NCBI RefSeq assembly: GCF_003572205.1
Contig: NZ_QXNY01000004.1
Location: forward strand, 62,548 to 126,547
Reading direction: 5' to 3'
Source: Algihabitans albus
Lineage (GTDB): Bacteria > Pseudomonadota > Alphaproteobacteria > Kiloniellales > DSM-21159
Length of the DNA: 64,000 nt
The translations under genes and the position numbers were made by a program. Shown piece by piece: positions 16,890 through 24,106 of the stretch. The stretch's first letter is position 1. Every line of letters starts with the position of its first letter. Below the pieces are notes generated by a model that was given only the letters and a program-made list of their open reading frames with translations, did no database searches and was not told the DNA's origin.

Positions 16890-18346
16890 CGGAGCTGCCA
16901 GCGGCCGGCACTTTCAGCGATCCGGCGCGGCTCAACGCCGAGGCGAAGTTCGCGCAGGACCAGCTGCTCGGCGTCGTCGGCGAGCTGCTGGGCGGCGCCG
17001 CGCCGACCGTCCTTGGGATCGCGGCCGGCGCGATCGAGCCCACGCGCGCGGCGCACCTGGTCGCGACCTTCGCCGGCCAGGCGGCGGACACCCTCGACCG
17101 GATCGGCATCGAGACGCACCCGCTCGGCCGCACGCTGCTGCTGCTGCCGGCCGACCCGGCGCGCGTCGTCACGGTCGCGCACGATCCGGTCGGCATCGCC
17201 GAGGGTATCTGGCTGCACGAGGGCCGGGACGCCCAGCTCGGCCCCGAAGGCTCCTGGCTCTGGCTGCGCCGCGAGGCCAGCGGCTGGCGCGAGATCACGA
17301 GGCGCAGCGGTCTCGGTCTCGACCTGGCCGCCACTCCGGCCGAAGCGCGCGAACGCCTGCAGATCCAGACCGGCGCCACCGTGAACCTGATCGACAACGG
17401 CGACATGCGGGTCGCGCGCCGCAACGTCGGCTACGACCCAACGCCGGGCGTCGCCTCCTACGGCGCCTGCGACCGCTTCTATTTCTTCCAGCAGGGCGGG
17501 CAGCAGGGCGACTACCGGGTCCAGCAAGGCGATGCGAATGGCGAGTCTCACGTCTTTCTCCGCAGCGACAGCACCACGCCGCTGCCCGGCCTACAGCGCT
17601 TCGGCCAGGTCATCGAGACGGCGAACTGCGCACACCTGGCCGGCCGGCTTGTCACCCTGTCGTTCGAGGTCGATACGATCGGGGCCTTCCCGAACGACCT
17701 TAACGTGGTGATCTCCACCGGCACCGGCGAAGACGAAGGGGCGCAAGCTGTCGAGACGGGCGGTTGGACCAGCGGCAGCTCGCCGCTTGCCGAGACTATC
17801 CCCGCCGCCGGCCTCTCGAACGACTGGCAGACCTTCAGTTACAGCGTCACGCTGCCAATCCAGACCCGCGAAATCGCCGTCGCCTGGAACTGGGTCGATC
17901 CACCGGGCGGCAGCGTCGGCCTGCGTTTCCGCAACGTCCAGCTGGTCGAGGGCGGCGCGGTCGGGCCGTTCCAGCGCCGCCCGATCGCTCAGGAGATCGC
18001 GGCGGCCGGGCGCGATGCCTACGTCGCTCAGGCGGAGCAAGGCGTGGGCATGCCGCTCGGCTCCGGCTACGCACGGTCCAGCGCGCTCGCGTGGATCTTC
18101 GTCCCCTTCGCGCCGGCCCTCAGGGCCGCGCCGACAGGACTCACCGTGACCAACGTGGGCGGCCTGTACCTTCGCCGCGGCGGCGGCACGCTCAATGTCC
18201 AGAGCCTGACCTTCCTGGAGGCGGGGCGAGAGGGCGCGGTGGTGGAGGTTGCCCCCACCTCGGCCAGCCTCGCGCCCGGCGACGGCGCGATCCTTGCGCA
18301 CGCCACCATCACGAGCCGGCTGATCTTCACGGGGAGCGAACTGTGA
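16886..18346 (+). CDS. Tail fibre protein 2, paralogue of fibre 1
   Basis: The 486-residue product shares its first 120 or so residues with the fibre at 15304: LNAEAKFAQDQLLGVVGELL corresponds to AQAKAAQDDLLAVVRELP, and AADTLDRIGIETHPLGRTLL to AADTLERIGTDTHPPGRLLL. The middle has NLIDNGDMRVARRNVGYDP, a motif typical of phage tail fibres and tailspikes, followed by a carbohydrate-binding-like beta domain and a short tip. Two fibres with the same anchor and different tips suggest alternative receptor recognition, which is an inference. Confidence 0.77.
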   Translation: MTELPAAGTFSDPARLNAEAKFAQDQLLGVVGELLGGAAPTVLGIAAGAIEPTRAAHLVATFAGQAADTLDRIGIETHPLGRTLLLLPADPARVVTVAHDPVGIAEGIWLHEGRDAQLGPEGSWLWLRREASGWREITRRSGLGLDLAATPAEARERLQIQTGATVNLIDNGDMRVARRNVGYDPTPGVASYGACDRFYFFQQGGQQGDYRVQQGDANGESHVFLRSDSTTPLPGLQRFGQVIETANCAHLAGRLVTLSFEVDTIGAFPNDLNVVISTGTGEDEGAQAVETGGWTSGSSPLAETIPAAGLSNDWQTFSYSVTLPIQTREIAVAWNWVDPPGGSVGLRFRNVQLVEGGAVGPFQRRPIAQEIAAAGRDAYVAQAEQGVGMPLGSGYARSSALAWIFVPFAPALRAAPTGLTVTNVGGLYLRRGGGTLNVQSLTFLEAGREGAVVEVAPTSASLAPGDGAILAHATITSRLIFTGSEL

Positions 18347-18837
18347 CCGCCTATCGCTACCTCGACGCCGACAACACCCGCGTTGCCGACGACAACGGCT
18401 GGTCGGGCCTGGCCTCGGCCGTTCCACCGCAACCGGACGGCAGCCCGTCTGTCATCGCACCCTTCGCGCCGCCGGCGCCGACCCAGCAGGCGCTGCTCGA
18501 GGCGATCCGCGCCGAGGGCTCCCGCCGCCTGCTGGCGCTCACGCCCGACTACGAGCTGGCGGAGCGCGAGACCTGGCACCAGCAGGCGCGCGAGGCGCTG
18601 GCCCACGCGGCCGACCCTGCGACGCCCTGCATCCTGCTCTCGGCCATCGCCGCCCGGCGCGGCATCACGCTGGTCGCGATGGTGCAGCGCGTCCAGATGA
18701 AGGCGGCCGACTTCAACGCGGCGGCCGGCGCCGTACTGGGCGCCCAGCACGCCCTGGAGCTGGCGGCCCAGGCCGCGCAGACCCCGGCCGAGCTGGCGGC
18801 CATCGATCCGGCAGATCCTGCCGTCTGGCCGGCATGA
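18343..18837 (+). CDS. Phage tail fibre-associated protein (assembly chaperone-like)
   Basis: This 164-residue protein begins with TAYRYLDADNTRVADDNGW, followed by a proline-rich linker and a helical C-terminus with LALTPDYELAERETWHQQ. The layout is common among small proteins encoded directly after tail fibres and thought to help fold or attach them. The GTG start overlaps the fibre stop, and its own stop overlaps the next ATG. No specific domain is certain. Confidence 0.65.
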   Translation: MTAYRYLDADNTRVADDNGWSGLASAVPPQPDGSPSVIAPFAPPAPTQQALLEAIRAEGSRRLLALTPDYELAERETWHQQAREALAHAADPATPCILLSAIAARRGITLVAMVQRVQMKAADFNAAAGAVLGAQHALELAAQAAQTPAELAAIDPADPAVWPA

Positions 18838-19193
18838 GCGGCAAGCCGATCGCCCGCTGCCAGTGGCAGCGCGAGCCCGACCTGGCCGACTGCCTGGCGG
18901 CGCTGAATCTGACCGCAAAGCACCTGGCTCTGGCGAAGCTGGGCTACCGCCTGCAGCCGATCGAGGCCGAGCTGTCCGCCACCGGCCGCCTGACCGTCCG
19001 CGTGGCCTGGACCCTGGAGCGGCCGTGCGGCTGCGGCAGCCGTCCTGGAGCACGCCGCCGCAGCCGGATCGCGGAGACCGTGACCCTCGACCTGCGCGGC
19101 GCCGCCGCCTTCCGCGCGGCCGACCTCCTCACCCGCCGCGCTAAGCTGGAGGCGAGCCTGCAGGCTGTAGAGCCAGAGGAGAGAGCGGCGTGA
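18834..19193 (+). CDS. Small phage protein of unknown function
   Basis: This 119-residue protein ends the + strand late operon. It contains a possible metal-binding or disulphide cluster (RPCGCGSRPG), a basic stretch, and a C-terminal helix. I recognise no family. The ATG overlaps the preceding stop, so it is translated with the fibre module. Its stop is only two bases from the stop of the minus-strand nuclease gene, and there is no visible terminator between the convergent transcripts. Confidence 0.6.
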   Translation: MSGKPIARCQWQREPDLADCLAALNLTAKHLALAKLGYRLQPIEAELSATGRLTVRVAWTLERPCGCGSRPGARRRSRIAETVTLDLRGAAAFRAADLLTRRAKLEASLQAVEPEERAA

Positions 19194-19195
19194 GG

Positions 19196-20194
19196 TCAGT
19201 CATTGCGGAGGTCGAGATCGGGTCCGAGCATGTCAGTAAGCTCCTTTTGCTGGGCTACCATCCAGCTCTCAATCTCGTCACACGTGCTGACCCACTCTTC
19301 GAATTTCGGATGCTGTTGAGCGCCATTCCTATCGGCGACTATGTGGTTGGAGTAAAGCCGATAGAGGCGGGCCTTTTTCTGGATCTGCTCAAGAAGAGTG
19401 CGCACGCCAGTCTCAGCGAACAAGAATTGGACTTGTGGAAAGAATTCATCCAGCCGATCCACCAGTTCTGTCGCATGCGGAGTGCTCAATCGAAAGAACC
19501 CCCGCGTGATGGACATCGCCGTATCGTAAATCACCAGTCGGCGTTCGAAGAGATCCAGCTTGACCCGCCTCTCGTTGATACGTGTCTGAGCGTCTGCCGT
19601 GTGTTGAGCACTTCTCCAGATCGCTCTGGCTGTCCATGCTGCTGCGCCGACAGCGAGGAGTCCGATAAGCAGGCCGAAAAACTGTTCGAGCCACCACCTG
19701 ACAGTCAGCGCATTCTCATCGGCCTGATCCTGTTCAGCGCTCCAAAAGCCTGCGCCGCCCTCTATCGCGTGCCGTTCTGCGGCGTCGTAGCGACCGGCCC
19801 AGTCGTCTCCGAGCGTGTAGAGCCGATGCACGAAGGCATGCCCACCCGCCAGCTGCAGCTCGCCCAAGTCCTCCGGCCCAGCCGGACCTGGAACGCTACA
19901 ACGCGCCACCGGCAGCTGCGAGTCGACCTTGTCGACCAAAACACAGCGCAGCGGCCCTCGGCGCAACAGCGCGTCCAGCGCCGCCCGGCCCACCGGCCCT
20001 CGTGGGTCCGACATCTCCGGCGCGTCGATACCCCAAAGCCGAAGCCGCCGCCCTTCGAGCACAACGGTATCGCCGTCCAAGGCGATAGCTTCACCCTCGA
20101 CGATCGTCGGCTCGGCCGCTACTTCCAGTGCGGCCTCTTCGGCCAAGGCGGGCACGGTCCAGATAAGCGCCATCAAGACGAGCATCGGTCGCAT
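19196..20194 (-). CDS. Membrane-tethered thermonuclease (SNase-like) with cytoplasmic helical domain
   Basis: This 332-residue protein has four parts. A signal-like N-terminus (MRPMLVLMALIWTVPALAEE) is followed by a staphylococcal-nuclease-like domain at about 31-152. In that domain the expected catalytic and calcium residues appear present: DGDT at 40-43, and R52, D57 and E60 within RLWGIDAPE. A transmembrane helix follows at about 167-190 and a helical C-terminal domain at about 195-332. The predicted topology puts the nuclease in the periplasm and the helical domain in the cytoplasm. The in-frame ATG at 20194 is preferred over an upstream start at 20266 because of the signal sequence. It is the last gene of a minus-strand, lower-GC cassette inside the phage. 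A role against incoming phage DNA is speculation. Confidence 0.75.
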   Translation of the reverse strand: MRPMLVLMALIWTVPALAEEAALEVAAEPTIVEGEAIALDGDTVVLEGRRLRLWGIDAPEMSDPRGPVGRAALDALLRRGPLRCVLVDKVDSQLPVARCSVPGPAGPEDLGELQLAGGHAFVHRLYTLGDDWAGRYDAAERHAIEGGAGFWSAEQDQADENALTVRWWLEQFFGLLIGLLAVGAAAWTARAIWRSAQHTADAQTRINERRVKLDLFERRLVIYDTAMSITRGFFRLSTPHATELVDRLDEFFPQVQFLFAETGVRTLLEQIQKKARLYRLYSNHIVADRNGAQQHPKFEEWVSTCDEIESWMVAQQKELTDMLGPDLDLRND

Positions 20195-20302
20195 CGCCTC
20201 AGTCTTGCGGCAACCTTTGCGCGCCGTCCAGGAGTTTGCATTGAGGGATCGACCCGTCTTGGTCACCCCAGACCCAGACGGCCGAAGCAGCCGTGGCGAG
20301 CC

Positions 20303-21001
20303 TTAACTCGCTATCGAACCGAAGGCCTGAGCGGCACAGTACACGCCAGAAAAGAAACTGACCAGACTGCCAGTAGCCATAACAATCACGAAGTACCTCC
20401 GGCACTTCACCTTCGTATTGAGCGCCTCGATCTGATCTTTGATACCCTGCCCATCTGTTTTATCTGCATCTGCGATGTTTTTGTCTTTGATAGGCTGGTC
20501 GGCTTCAGGCTGGTCGGCTTCAGGCTGGTCGGCTTCAGGCTGGTCGGCTTCAGGCAGGTCGGCTTCAGGCAGGTCCGGCTTCTTAGGTTTTGCGTTGTAC
20601 AGTTCTTCGACACCCTCGATCGCGCCTTGTTGGATAAGGTAAGCGACGCCAGCGGAGGTCATGCCGAGAAACACGCCTGCGCCGAACCATTTAAGCGCGG
20701 GATGCAACTGAGTAATCAGCTGCTGTCCCTGCTCTGCATCCGCACTCCAAATAGCGCCGACCAGTGTCAAAAGAATCACCAGTGCAGCGCCGTTGAAGAG
20801 CATGAGGCTTCGAAGCGCCAGAACTGCGAAGGTCATTGCTTCGCTCCGCATCACGTTGCCTGCATCCTGGCGCCAAGCGATGTCAGTGCTGTATTTGAGG
20901 TTGTAAAGCTCTCTATCTGCTTTCCAGCCCTCCAAATGGAGTTGAATCTGGGCTTTGTAGTGCTCCAGCTTCATTTGCCTCTGCAGCTCTTCTTCAGTCA
21001 C
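20303..21001 (-). CDS. Three-helix membrane protein with EADQP repeats
   Basis: The 232-residue product has a charged cytoplasmic N-terminus and three hydrophobic segments, near residues 58-86, 102-126 and 202-228. Between the second and third lies a loop built from five-residue repeats (EADLP once, EADQP four times), encoded by the 15-bp tandem repeat at 20493-20567. I recognise no family. The start overlaps the stop of the upstream 82-residue gene (ATGA), so both are co-translated. Codon use is less GC-rich than in the virion genes, consistent with a later-acquired cassette. Confidence 0.7.
   Translation of the reverse strand: MTEEELQRQMKLEHYKAQIQLHLEGWKADRELYNLKYSTDIAWRQDAGNVMRSEAMTFAVLALRSLMLFNGAALVILLTLVGAIWSADAEQGQQLITQLHPALKWFGAGVFLGMTSAGVAYLIQQGAIEGVEELYNAKPKKPDLPEADLPEADQPEADQPEADQPEADQPIKDKNIADADKTDGQGIKDQIEALNTKVKCRRYFVIVMATGSLVSFFSGVYCAAQAFGSIAS
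20493..20567. repeat. 15-bp tandem repeat, five copies
   Basis: The unit GGCTGGTCGGCTTCA is repeated four times exactly, then once as GGCAGGTCGGCTTCA, and a degenerate partial copy follows. It stays in frame and encodes the EADQP/EADLP repeats of the membrane protein. Copy number could change by slippage without breaking the frame. Confidence 0.95.
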
Positions 21002-21246
21002 GACACTTCATCCTCGGTGGCTTCGGCGATTGCCCGCTTGAGGTTGCGCATGCGCGACAGCAGCTGCGCGCCGCCGCCGCTGATCTCGGTCGGATGGCTG
21101 TATGGCGAGTTGTTCGCCTTAACAAAGTCCGAGATCCACTCTTCGCTTACGCTCCCCTGTTCCAGCAAAGCGACCAGCGCGTACTCCAGCGATTCGACAC
21201 GCGCCTGCAGCCGCTCCACCTCGGCCGCCAGCTTCTCCTGTTCCAT
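20998..21246 (-). CDS. Small coiled-coil protein, first gene of the minus-strand cassette
   Basis: This 82-residue protein begins with a clear heptad region (KLAAEVERLQARVESLEYAL, residues 5-24). It continues with a polar middle (SEEWISDFVKANNSPYSHP) and a basic helix near the C-terminus. I recognise no family. It is coupled to the membrane protein gene by an ATGA overlap. It is transcribed away from the methylase gene, so the 152-bp region 21247-21398 is a divergent promoter region. Confidence 0.7.
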   Translation of the reverse strand: MEQEKLAAEVERLQARVESLEYALVALLEQGSVSEEWISDFVKANNSPYSHPTEISGGGAQLLSRMRNLKRAIAEATEDEVS

Positions 21247-21364
21247 CCCGTGTTCCCCTGTTCAGCCGCACCGGCCGGCGGGGGCCAGGGCGCGCCAACG
21301 CCCTAAGCCGCGAGCCAGAGACTCGCACGATCTGACCGGCCGCATCAGGCCGCCCCGCCACCCC

Positions 21365-21368
21365 GATC
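21365..21368. promoter_or_regulatory. GATC inside a 12-bp palindrome upstream of the methylase
   Basis: The palindrome CCCCGATCGGGG surrounds this GATC, and a second GATC lies at 21329-21332. Both fall in the divergent promoter region of the methylase and the coiled-coil gene. Mu mom is controlled by methylation of GATC sites upstream of its start, so a methylation-sensitive switch is conceivable here. The sites are seen; the function is inferred. Confidence 0.35.
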
Positions 21369-21398
21369 GGGGCGGGACCAGTCTCGTGAGAATCCTTT

Positions 21399-22241
21399 AT
21401 GGAGTCGATGCCTTTACAACCGGGCGAGCCCGTCTCGCCTTGCATGCCCGTTGCCCCCTACATCGGCGGCAAACGCAACCTCGCAAAGCGGCTCGTCCCG
21501 CTGATCGATGCTTTACCTTGCCAGACCTACGCCGAGCCCTTCGTCGGGCTCGGAGGTATCTTCCTGCGCCGCACACGCCGGCCACAGGCAGAGGTCATAA
21601 ACGACCTGTCAGCAGACGTTTCGGGCCTGTTTCGCGTGCTGCAGCGCCACTACCAGGCCTTCCTCGATATGATCCGCTGGCAGATCACGACACGCTCGGA
21701 GTTCGAGCGCTTGGTGAAGCTCGATCCGGACAGCCTGACCGACCTGGAGCGGGCTGCTCGCTTCCTCTACCTCCAGCGCACGGCCTATGGCGGAAAGGTC
21801 AACGGCCGCAACTTCGGCGTGTCTGTCGGCCGCCCCGGCACCTTCGACATCACCAAGCTGGTTCCGCTGCTCGAAGCTCTCCACGAACGCCTCGCAGGTG
21901 TAGTCATCGAGCGCCTGCCCTACGACGCCTTCCTGACGAGATACGACAGGCCCGGCACGCTCTTCTATCTTGATCCGCCTTATGCCGGTGGAGAGCAGGA
22001 TTACGGCCGCCGGCTGTTCCAACCCGCCGACTTCGAACGTCTGGCCGATCAGCTGGCCAGCTTAGCCGGCCGCTTCATCCTGTCCATCAACGACCGACCG
22101 GAGATGCGCCAAGTCTTCGGCCGCTTCGAGATTCTGGAGGTCCAGACGAGCTACTCCCTAAACCATGTCAAGAAAGGGCAGACCGCTGCTGAGCTGATCG
22201 TCACCGGCCCCGATACGTGGCGGCGGGAGCTGGGTCTGTGA
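21399..22241 (+). CDS. DNA adenine methyltransferase, D12 class (Dam-like)
   Basis: The 280-residue product has the D12-class N6-adenine methyltransferase layout. The SAM-binding motif is PYIGGKRNLAKRL at about residues 20-32, followed by YAEPFVGLGGIFLRR, then the catalytic DPPY motif in LFYLDPPYAGG (about residues 193-196). Target specificity cannot be read directly; GATC is typical of the family. The ATG at 21399 lacks a strong ribosome binding site, and an in-frame ATG at 21444 is an alternative. As the last gene before the presumed right end, it occupies a place comparable to mom in Mu and could protect phage DNA from restriction. Confidence 0.87.
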   Translation: MESMPLQPGEPVSPCMPVAPYIGGKRNLAKRLVPLIDALPCQTYAEPFVGLGGIFLRRTRRPQAEVINDLSADVSGLFRVLQRHYQAFLDMIRWQITTRSEFERLVKLDPDSLTDLERAARFLYLQRTAYGGKVNGRNFGVSVGRPGTFDITKLVPLLEALHERLAGVVIERLPYDAFLTRYDRPGTLFYLDPPYAGGEQDYGRRLFQPADFERLADQLASLAGRFILSINDRPEMRQVFGRFEILEVQTSYSLNHVKKGQTAAELIVTGPDTWRRELGL

Positions 22242-22298
22242 CTTTACCTCCGCCTGCCGCGACGGCGGCGTTACAGGCCGGTTTTCGCGCTGCAACAA

Positions 22299-22349
22299 GT
22301 GACCCCACTTTATGTGGCGCGGTGCCCCCATTTTAAGTGGCGCGCTACA
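22299..22349. repeat. Tandem 23-bp repeats ending in ACA, candidate prophage right end
   Basis: Two 24-base copies with a 23-base period (22299-22322 and 22322-22345) match at 20 of 24 positions. The shared core is GTGNCCCCANTTTANGTGGCGCG. Read inward from 22349, the sequence begins TGTAGCGCGCC, so the terminus has the TG...CA form of Mu-type and related transposons, and the repeats would be transposase-binding sites. An end of an IS21-type insertion sequence is the main alternative. No transposase gene is nearby. Confidence 0.65.
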
Positions 22350-22404
22350 CTGTCGTTCGCGTCGAGAATCCGTTGTCCGTAACCACGGGCGAACAGGATG
22401 GAAG

Positions 22405-22481
22405 TGGCGTCCCCGGCAGGATTCGAACCTGCGACCCCAGGATTAGGAATCCTGTGCTCTATCCTGCTGAGCTACGGGGAC
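22405..22481 (-). tRNA. tRNA-Arg (anticodon CCT)
   Basis: On the minus strand the sequence starts GTCCCCGTAGCTCAGC, has the D-arm and an anticodon arm CAGGA-TTCCTAA-TCCTG, a T-arm with GTTCGAATC, and an acceptor stem closing GTCCCCG with CGGGGAC. The anticodon is CCT. G73 and an encoded CCA follow (22405-22407). The gene lies about 55 bp beyond the presumed phage end. Confidence 0.95.
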
Positions 22482-22588
22482 CCGCAACAGATGCTGTAGG
22501 ATCTTGGAATGCATCTAGGCAGGACGCAATCTGTCGTCTCGGAGCTTTCTGCGCAAGTCGTGAGAGCGGACCGGCCGACGCGGCCGGC

Positions 22589-23551
22589 CTACTGACCCGC
22601 TTCCCGCGCGGCGCGGGCTTGTCCGGCGGCGAGGTGGGGTCGCAGGGTCTCGATAAAGGCATAGACCGGCAGAGCGACGTTGGCCGCACGCTCGTCCCAT
22701 TGCGGAATAATCACGCCACCCGGCTGCGGAAAGAAATCGCCTTTGACGATGGCGATCAGACGCGGACCGAGCGGACCGGATTTGGCGGTGCCGGCAGAGA
22801 CGGCAGTGCTCGAGGGCGTCGCGACCGCCGCGGGTTCGGTCGGGTCGAGAAAGACGGGACCGCCGGAATTACCGACACGCACGGCGCAGTCCATGCGCCA
22901 GCCCGGGACAGAGCCCAGCTCTCTATAGAGGTTGCACGCGGGGTCGAGCAGAGCCGTTTCGCGTGGGCTCTCAGTCGGGTGCCCGACCAGCCGCAGGGCG
23001 TTGGGCTCCAGCGCCTTGATTTCGTCGAAGCCCAGCGGGGCCAGCTCCCACCAGCCCAGTTCGGCGCCGAGGCAATGCTCGAGTTCCAGCAAGGCCCAGT
23101 CGCCATGCACATGGGCATCCAGATCGCCCCAGGCCACCGGCCGCGCCGTGACCCGCCAAGTCCAAGGGAAGCTTCCACCTTCGGCCGCGCCGCCTTCTGC
23201 CGCCGTGGCCGCATCCCCAGACGCGCCGGATATCGCGCCGGCCGGTCGCGGCGGCCCGAACCAGAGGTGGCTCGGCTCGTCACTATTGGCCTGAGCGATA
23301 CTGCGGAAGGCGGTGTGGTGAGCCGTCAGCGCATGACAGGGCCCGACCAGGGTTACCGTACCGAAGCGAAAATCGCGACCCGGCGTGGTCTGCGTGATCA
23401 GACCGACCGCCGCCCAGGGCGTACCGGGTAGGCGCTCGACGGCAACCCGGTCGTCCGTCTCGAAGATATTCGCCGACGCCGAGCCCGGCGCCGCGAGGGC
23501 GAGGGCGAAAGCGAGAGCCGCCAGAGGCGACAGAAGACCGGCGGGCTGCAT
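22589..23551 (-). CDS. Secreted trypsin-like serine peptidase (S1 family)
   Basis: The 320-residue protein has a signal peptide (LLSPLAALAFALALAAPGSA). It carries all three elements of a chymotrypsin-type triad: His in ALTAHHTAF, Asp in HGDWALLEL, and Ser in VRVGNSGGPVFL. The pattern resembles small V8/trypsin-like bacterial proteases of the periplasm or cell exterior. An in-frame ATG at 23596 would add 15 residues before the signal sequence and overlaps the presumed end of the upstream frame; 23551 is chosen for the cleaner signal peptide. The gene probably forms an operon with the small secreted protein upstream. Confidence 0.85.
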   Translation of the reverse strand: MQPAGLLSPLAALAFALALAAPGSASANIFETDDRVAVERLPGTPWAAVGLITQTTPGRDFRFGTVTLVGPCHALTAHHTAFRSIAQANSDEPSHLWFGPPRPAGAISGASGDAATAAEGGAAEGGSFPWTWRVTARPVAWGDLDAHVHGDWALLELEHCLGAELGWWELAPLGFDEIKALEPNALRLVGHPTESPRETALLDPACNLYRELGSVPGWRMDCAVRVGNSGGPVFLDPTEPAAVATPSSTAVSAGTAKSGPLGPRLIAIVKGDFFPQPGGVIIPQWDERAANVALPVYAFIETLRPHLAAGQARAAREAGQ

Positions 23552-23588
23552 GGCGAGGATTGCAGCGCCTTCGGCCGCGCAGGTCCAA

Positions 23589-23967
23589 TCACCCATCGGT
23601 GAGCGGCGCGAAAGCCGGATCGGGGTCGGCGCCGCAGTGGCTGGCCCGTTTGAGCGCGGCGCCGGAGCGCCTCGATGTCCGCCTCGTTGGCGAGAGCGCG
23701 ACCGTGGTTCGGGCGCATGATACTGGAGATCGCGCTGGCGACGCCCGCTTCGGTTTCGTCGTCGCCCTCCGGCGCCTTCACCGCTTCGTCGGCGGAGACG
23801 GCGTCGCTGAGCCGCCCCCCGGCCGAGGCACCATTCGTCGAGTCACCGGCCTGCCCTGCCGCAGCGCGCTCAGCCTGGGAGGCTGCGCTCCAGTTCCAGC
23901 CGGGCTGATCCGACTCAGCAGAACTCGCGCTAGCTCCCAGCAAGACAAGTCCGGCTAGCCCGCTCAT
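23589..23967 (-). pseudogene. Small secreted protein gene with apparent frameshift
   Basis: From an ATG at 23967 the frame encodes a signal-like MSGLAGLVLLGASASSAES, a polar middle, and NEADIEALRRR. Beyond about 23660 this frame turns into arginine-rich, non-coding-like sequence and runs 150 bases into the protease gene. Another frame over the same stretch reads LKRASHCGADPDPAFAPLTDG and then stops at 23589, just before the protease start. The simplest reading is a one-base frameshift near 23650, either a sequencing error or a real inactivation. The intact product would be about 125 residues. Function is unknown. Confidence 0.5.
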
Positions 23968-24106
23968 GAGAAGCCGGTAAGCTCTGAACGACACGACATC
24001 TCTCCCAACGGGTCGGAAAACGGGTTTGCCCGCAGCGTGACCCGAGAAGGCGGCTTGCGCTATCGGCAGGAGAGACAGGTTCTCGCCCAAAAAGGCGGAC
24101 GCGCGC

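Larger units (their letters stand above)
1..22349. mobile_element. Right portion of a transposable (Mu-like head, siphophage tail) prophage
   Basis: A nearly unbroken run of + strand virion genes starts at the window edge with Mu-type capsid genes and continues through a lambda/D3112-type non-contractile tail. A tail-tube gene, a frameshifted chaperone pair and lambda M/L/K/J-type tip genes are present, while no sheath or baseplate genes of a contractile tail are seen. The right boundary is placed after two tandem 23-bp repeats that end in ACA at about 22349, just before a host tRNA-Arg. Replication, transposition, repressor, lysis, terminase and portal genes are not in the window and should lie to the left. 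All structural frames are intact, so the element could be functional. The exact right end is inferred. Confidence 0.85.

Noticed and set aside
20493-20582. Possible CRISPR array
   Set aside because: The units are contiguous 15-bp tandem copies without unique spacers and lie in frame within a membrane protein gene.
1-22349. Intact prophage with visible lysis and replication genes
   Set aside because: No holin, endolysin, repressor, transposase, terminase or portal gene is present in this window; only the head-to-right-end part is seen.
22242-22500. Site-specific integration into tRNA-Arg
   Set aside because: The tRNA is complete and lies outside the repeats, and no integrase gene or duplicated tRNA 3' end is visible; transposition near the tRNA is simpler.
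22337-23431. Long + strand open frame containing GRIRTCDPRIRNPVLYPAELRG
   Set aside because: Its N-terminal part is a translation of the tRNA-Arg gene and the rest is antisense to the serine protease; this is a classic spurious frame.
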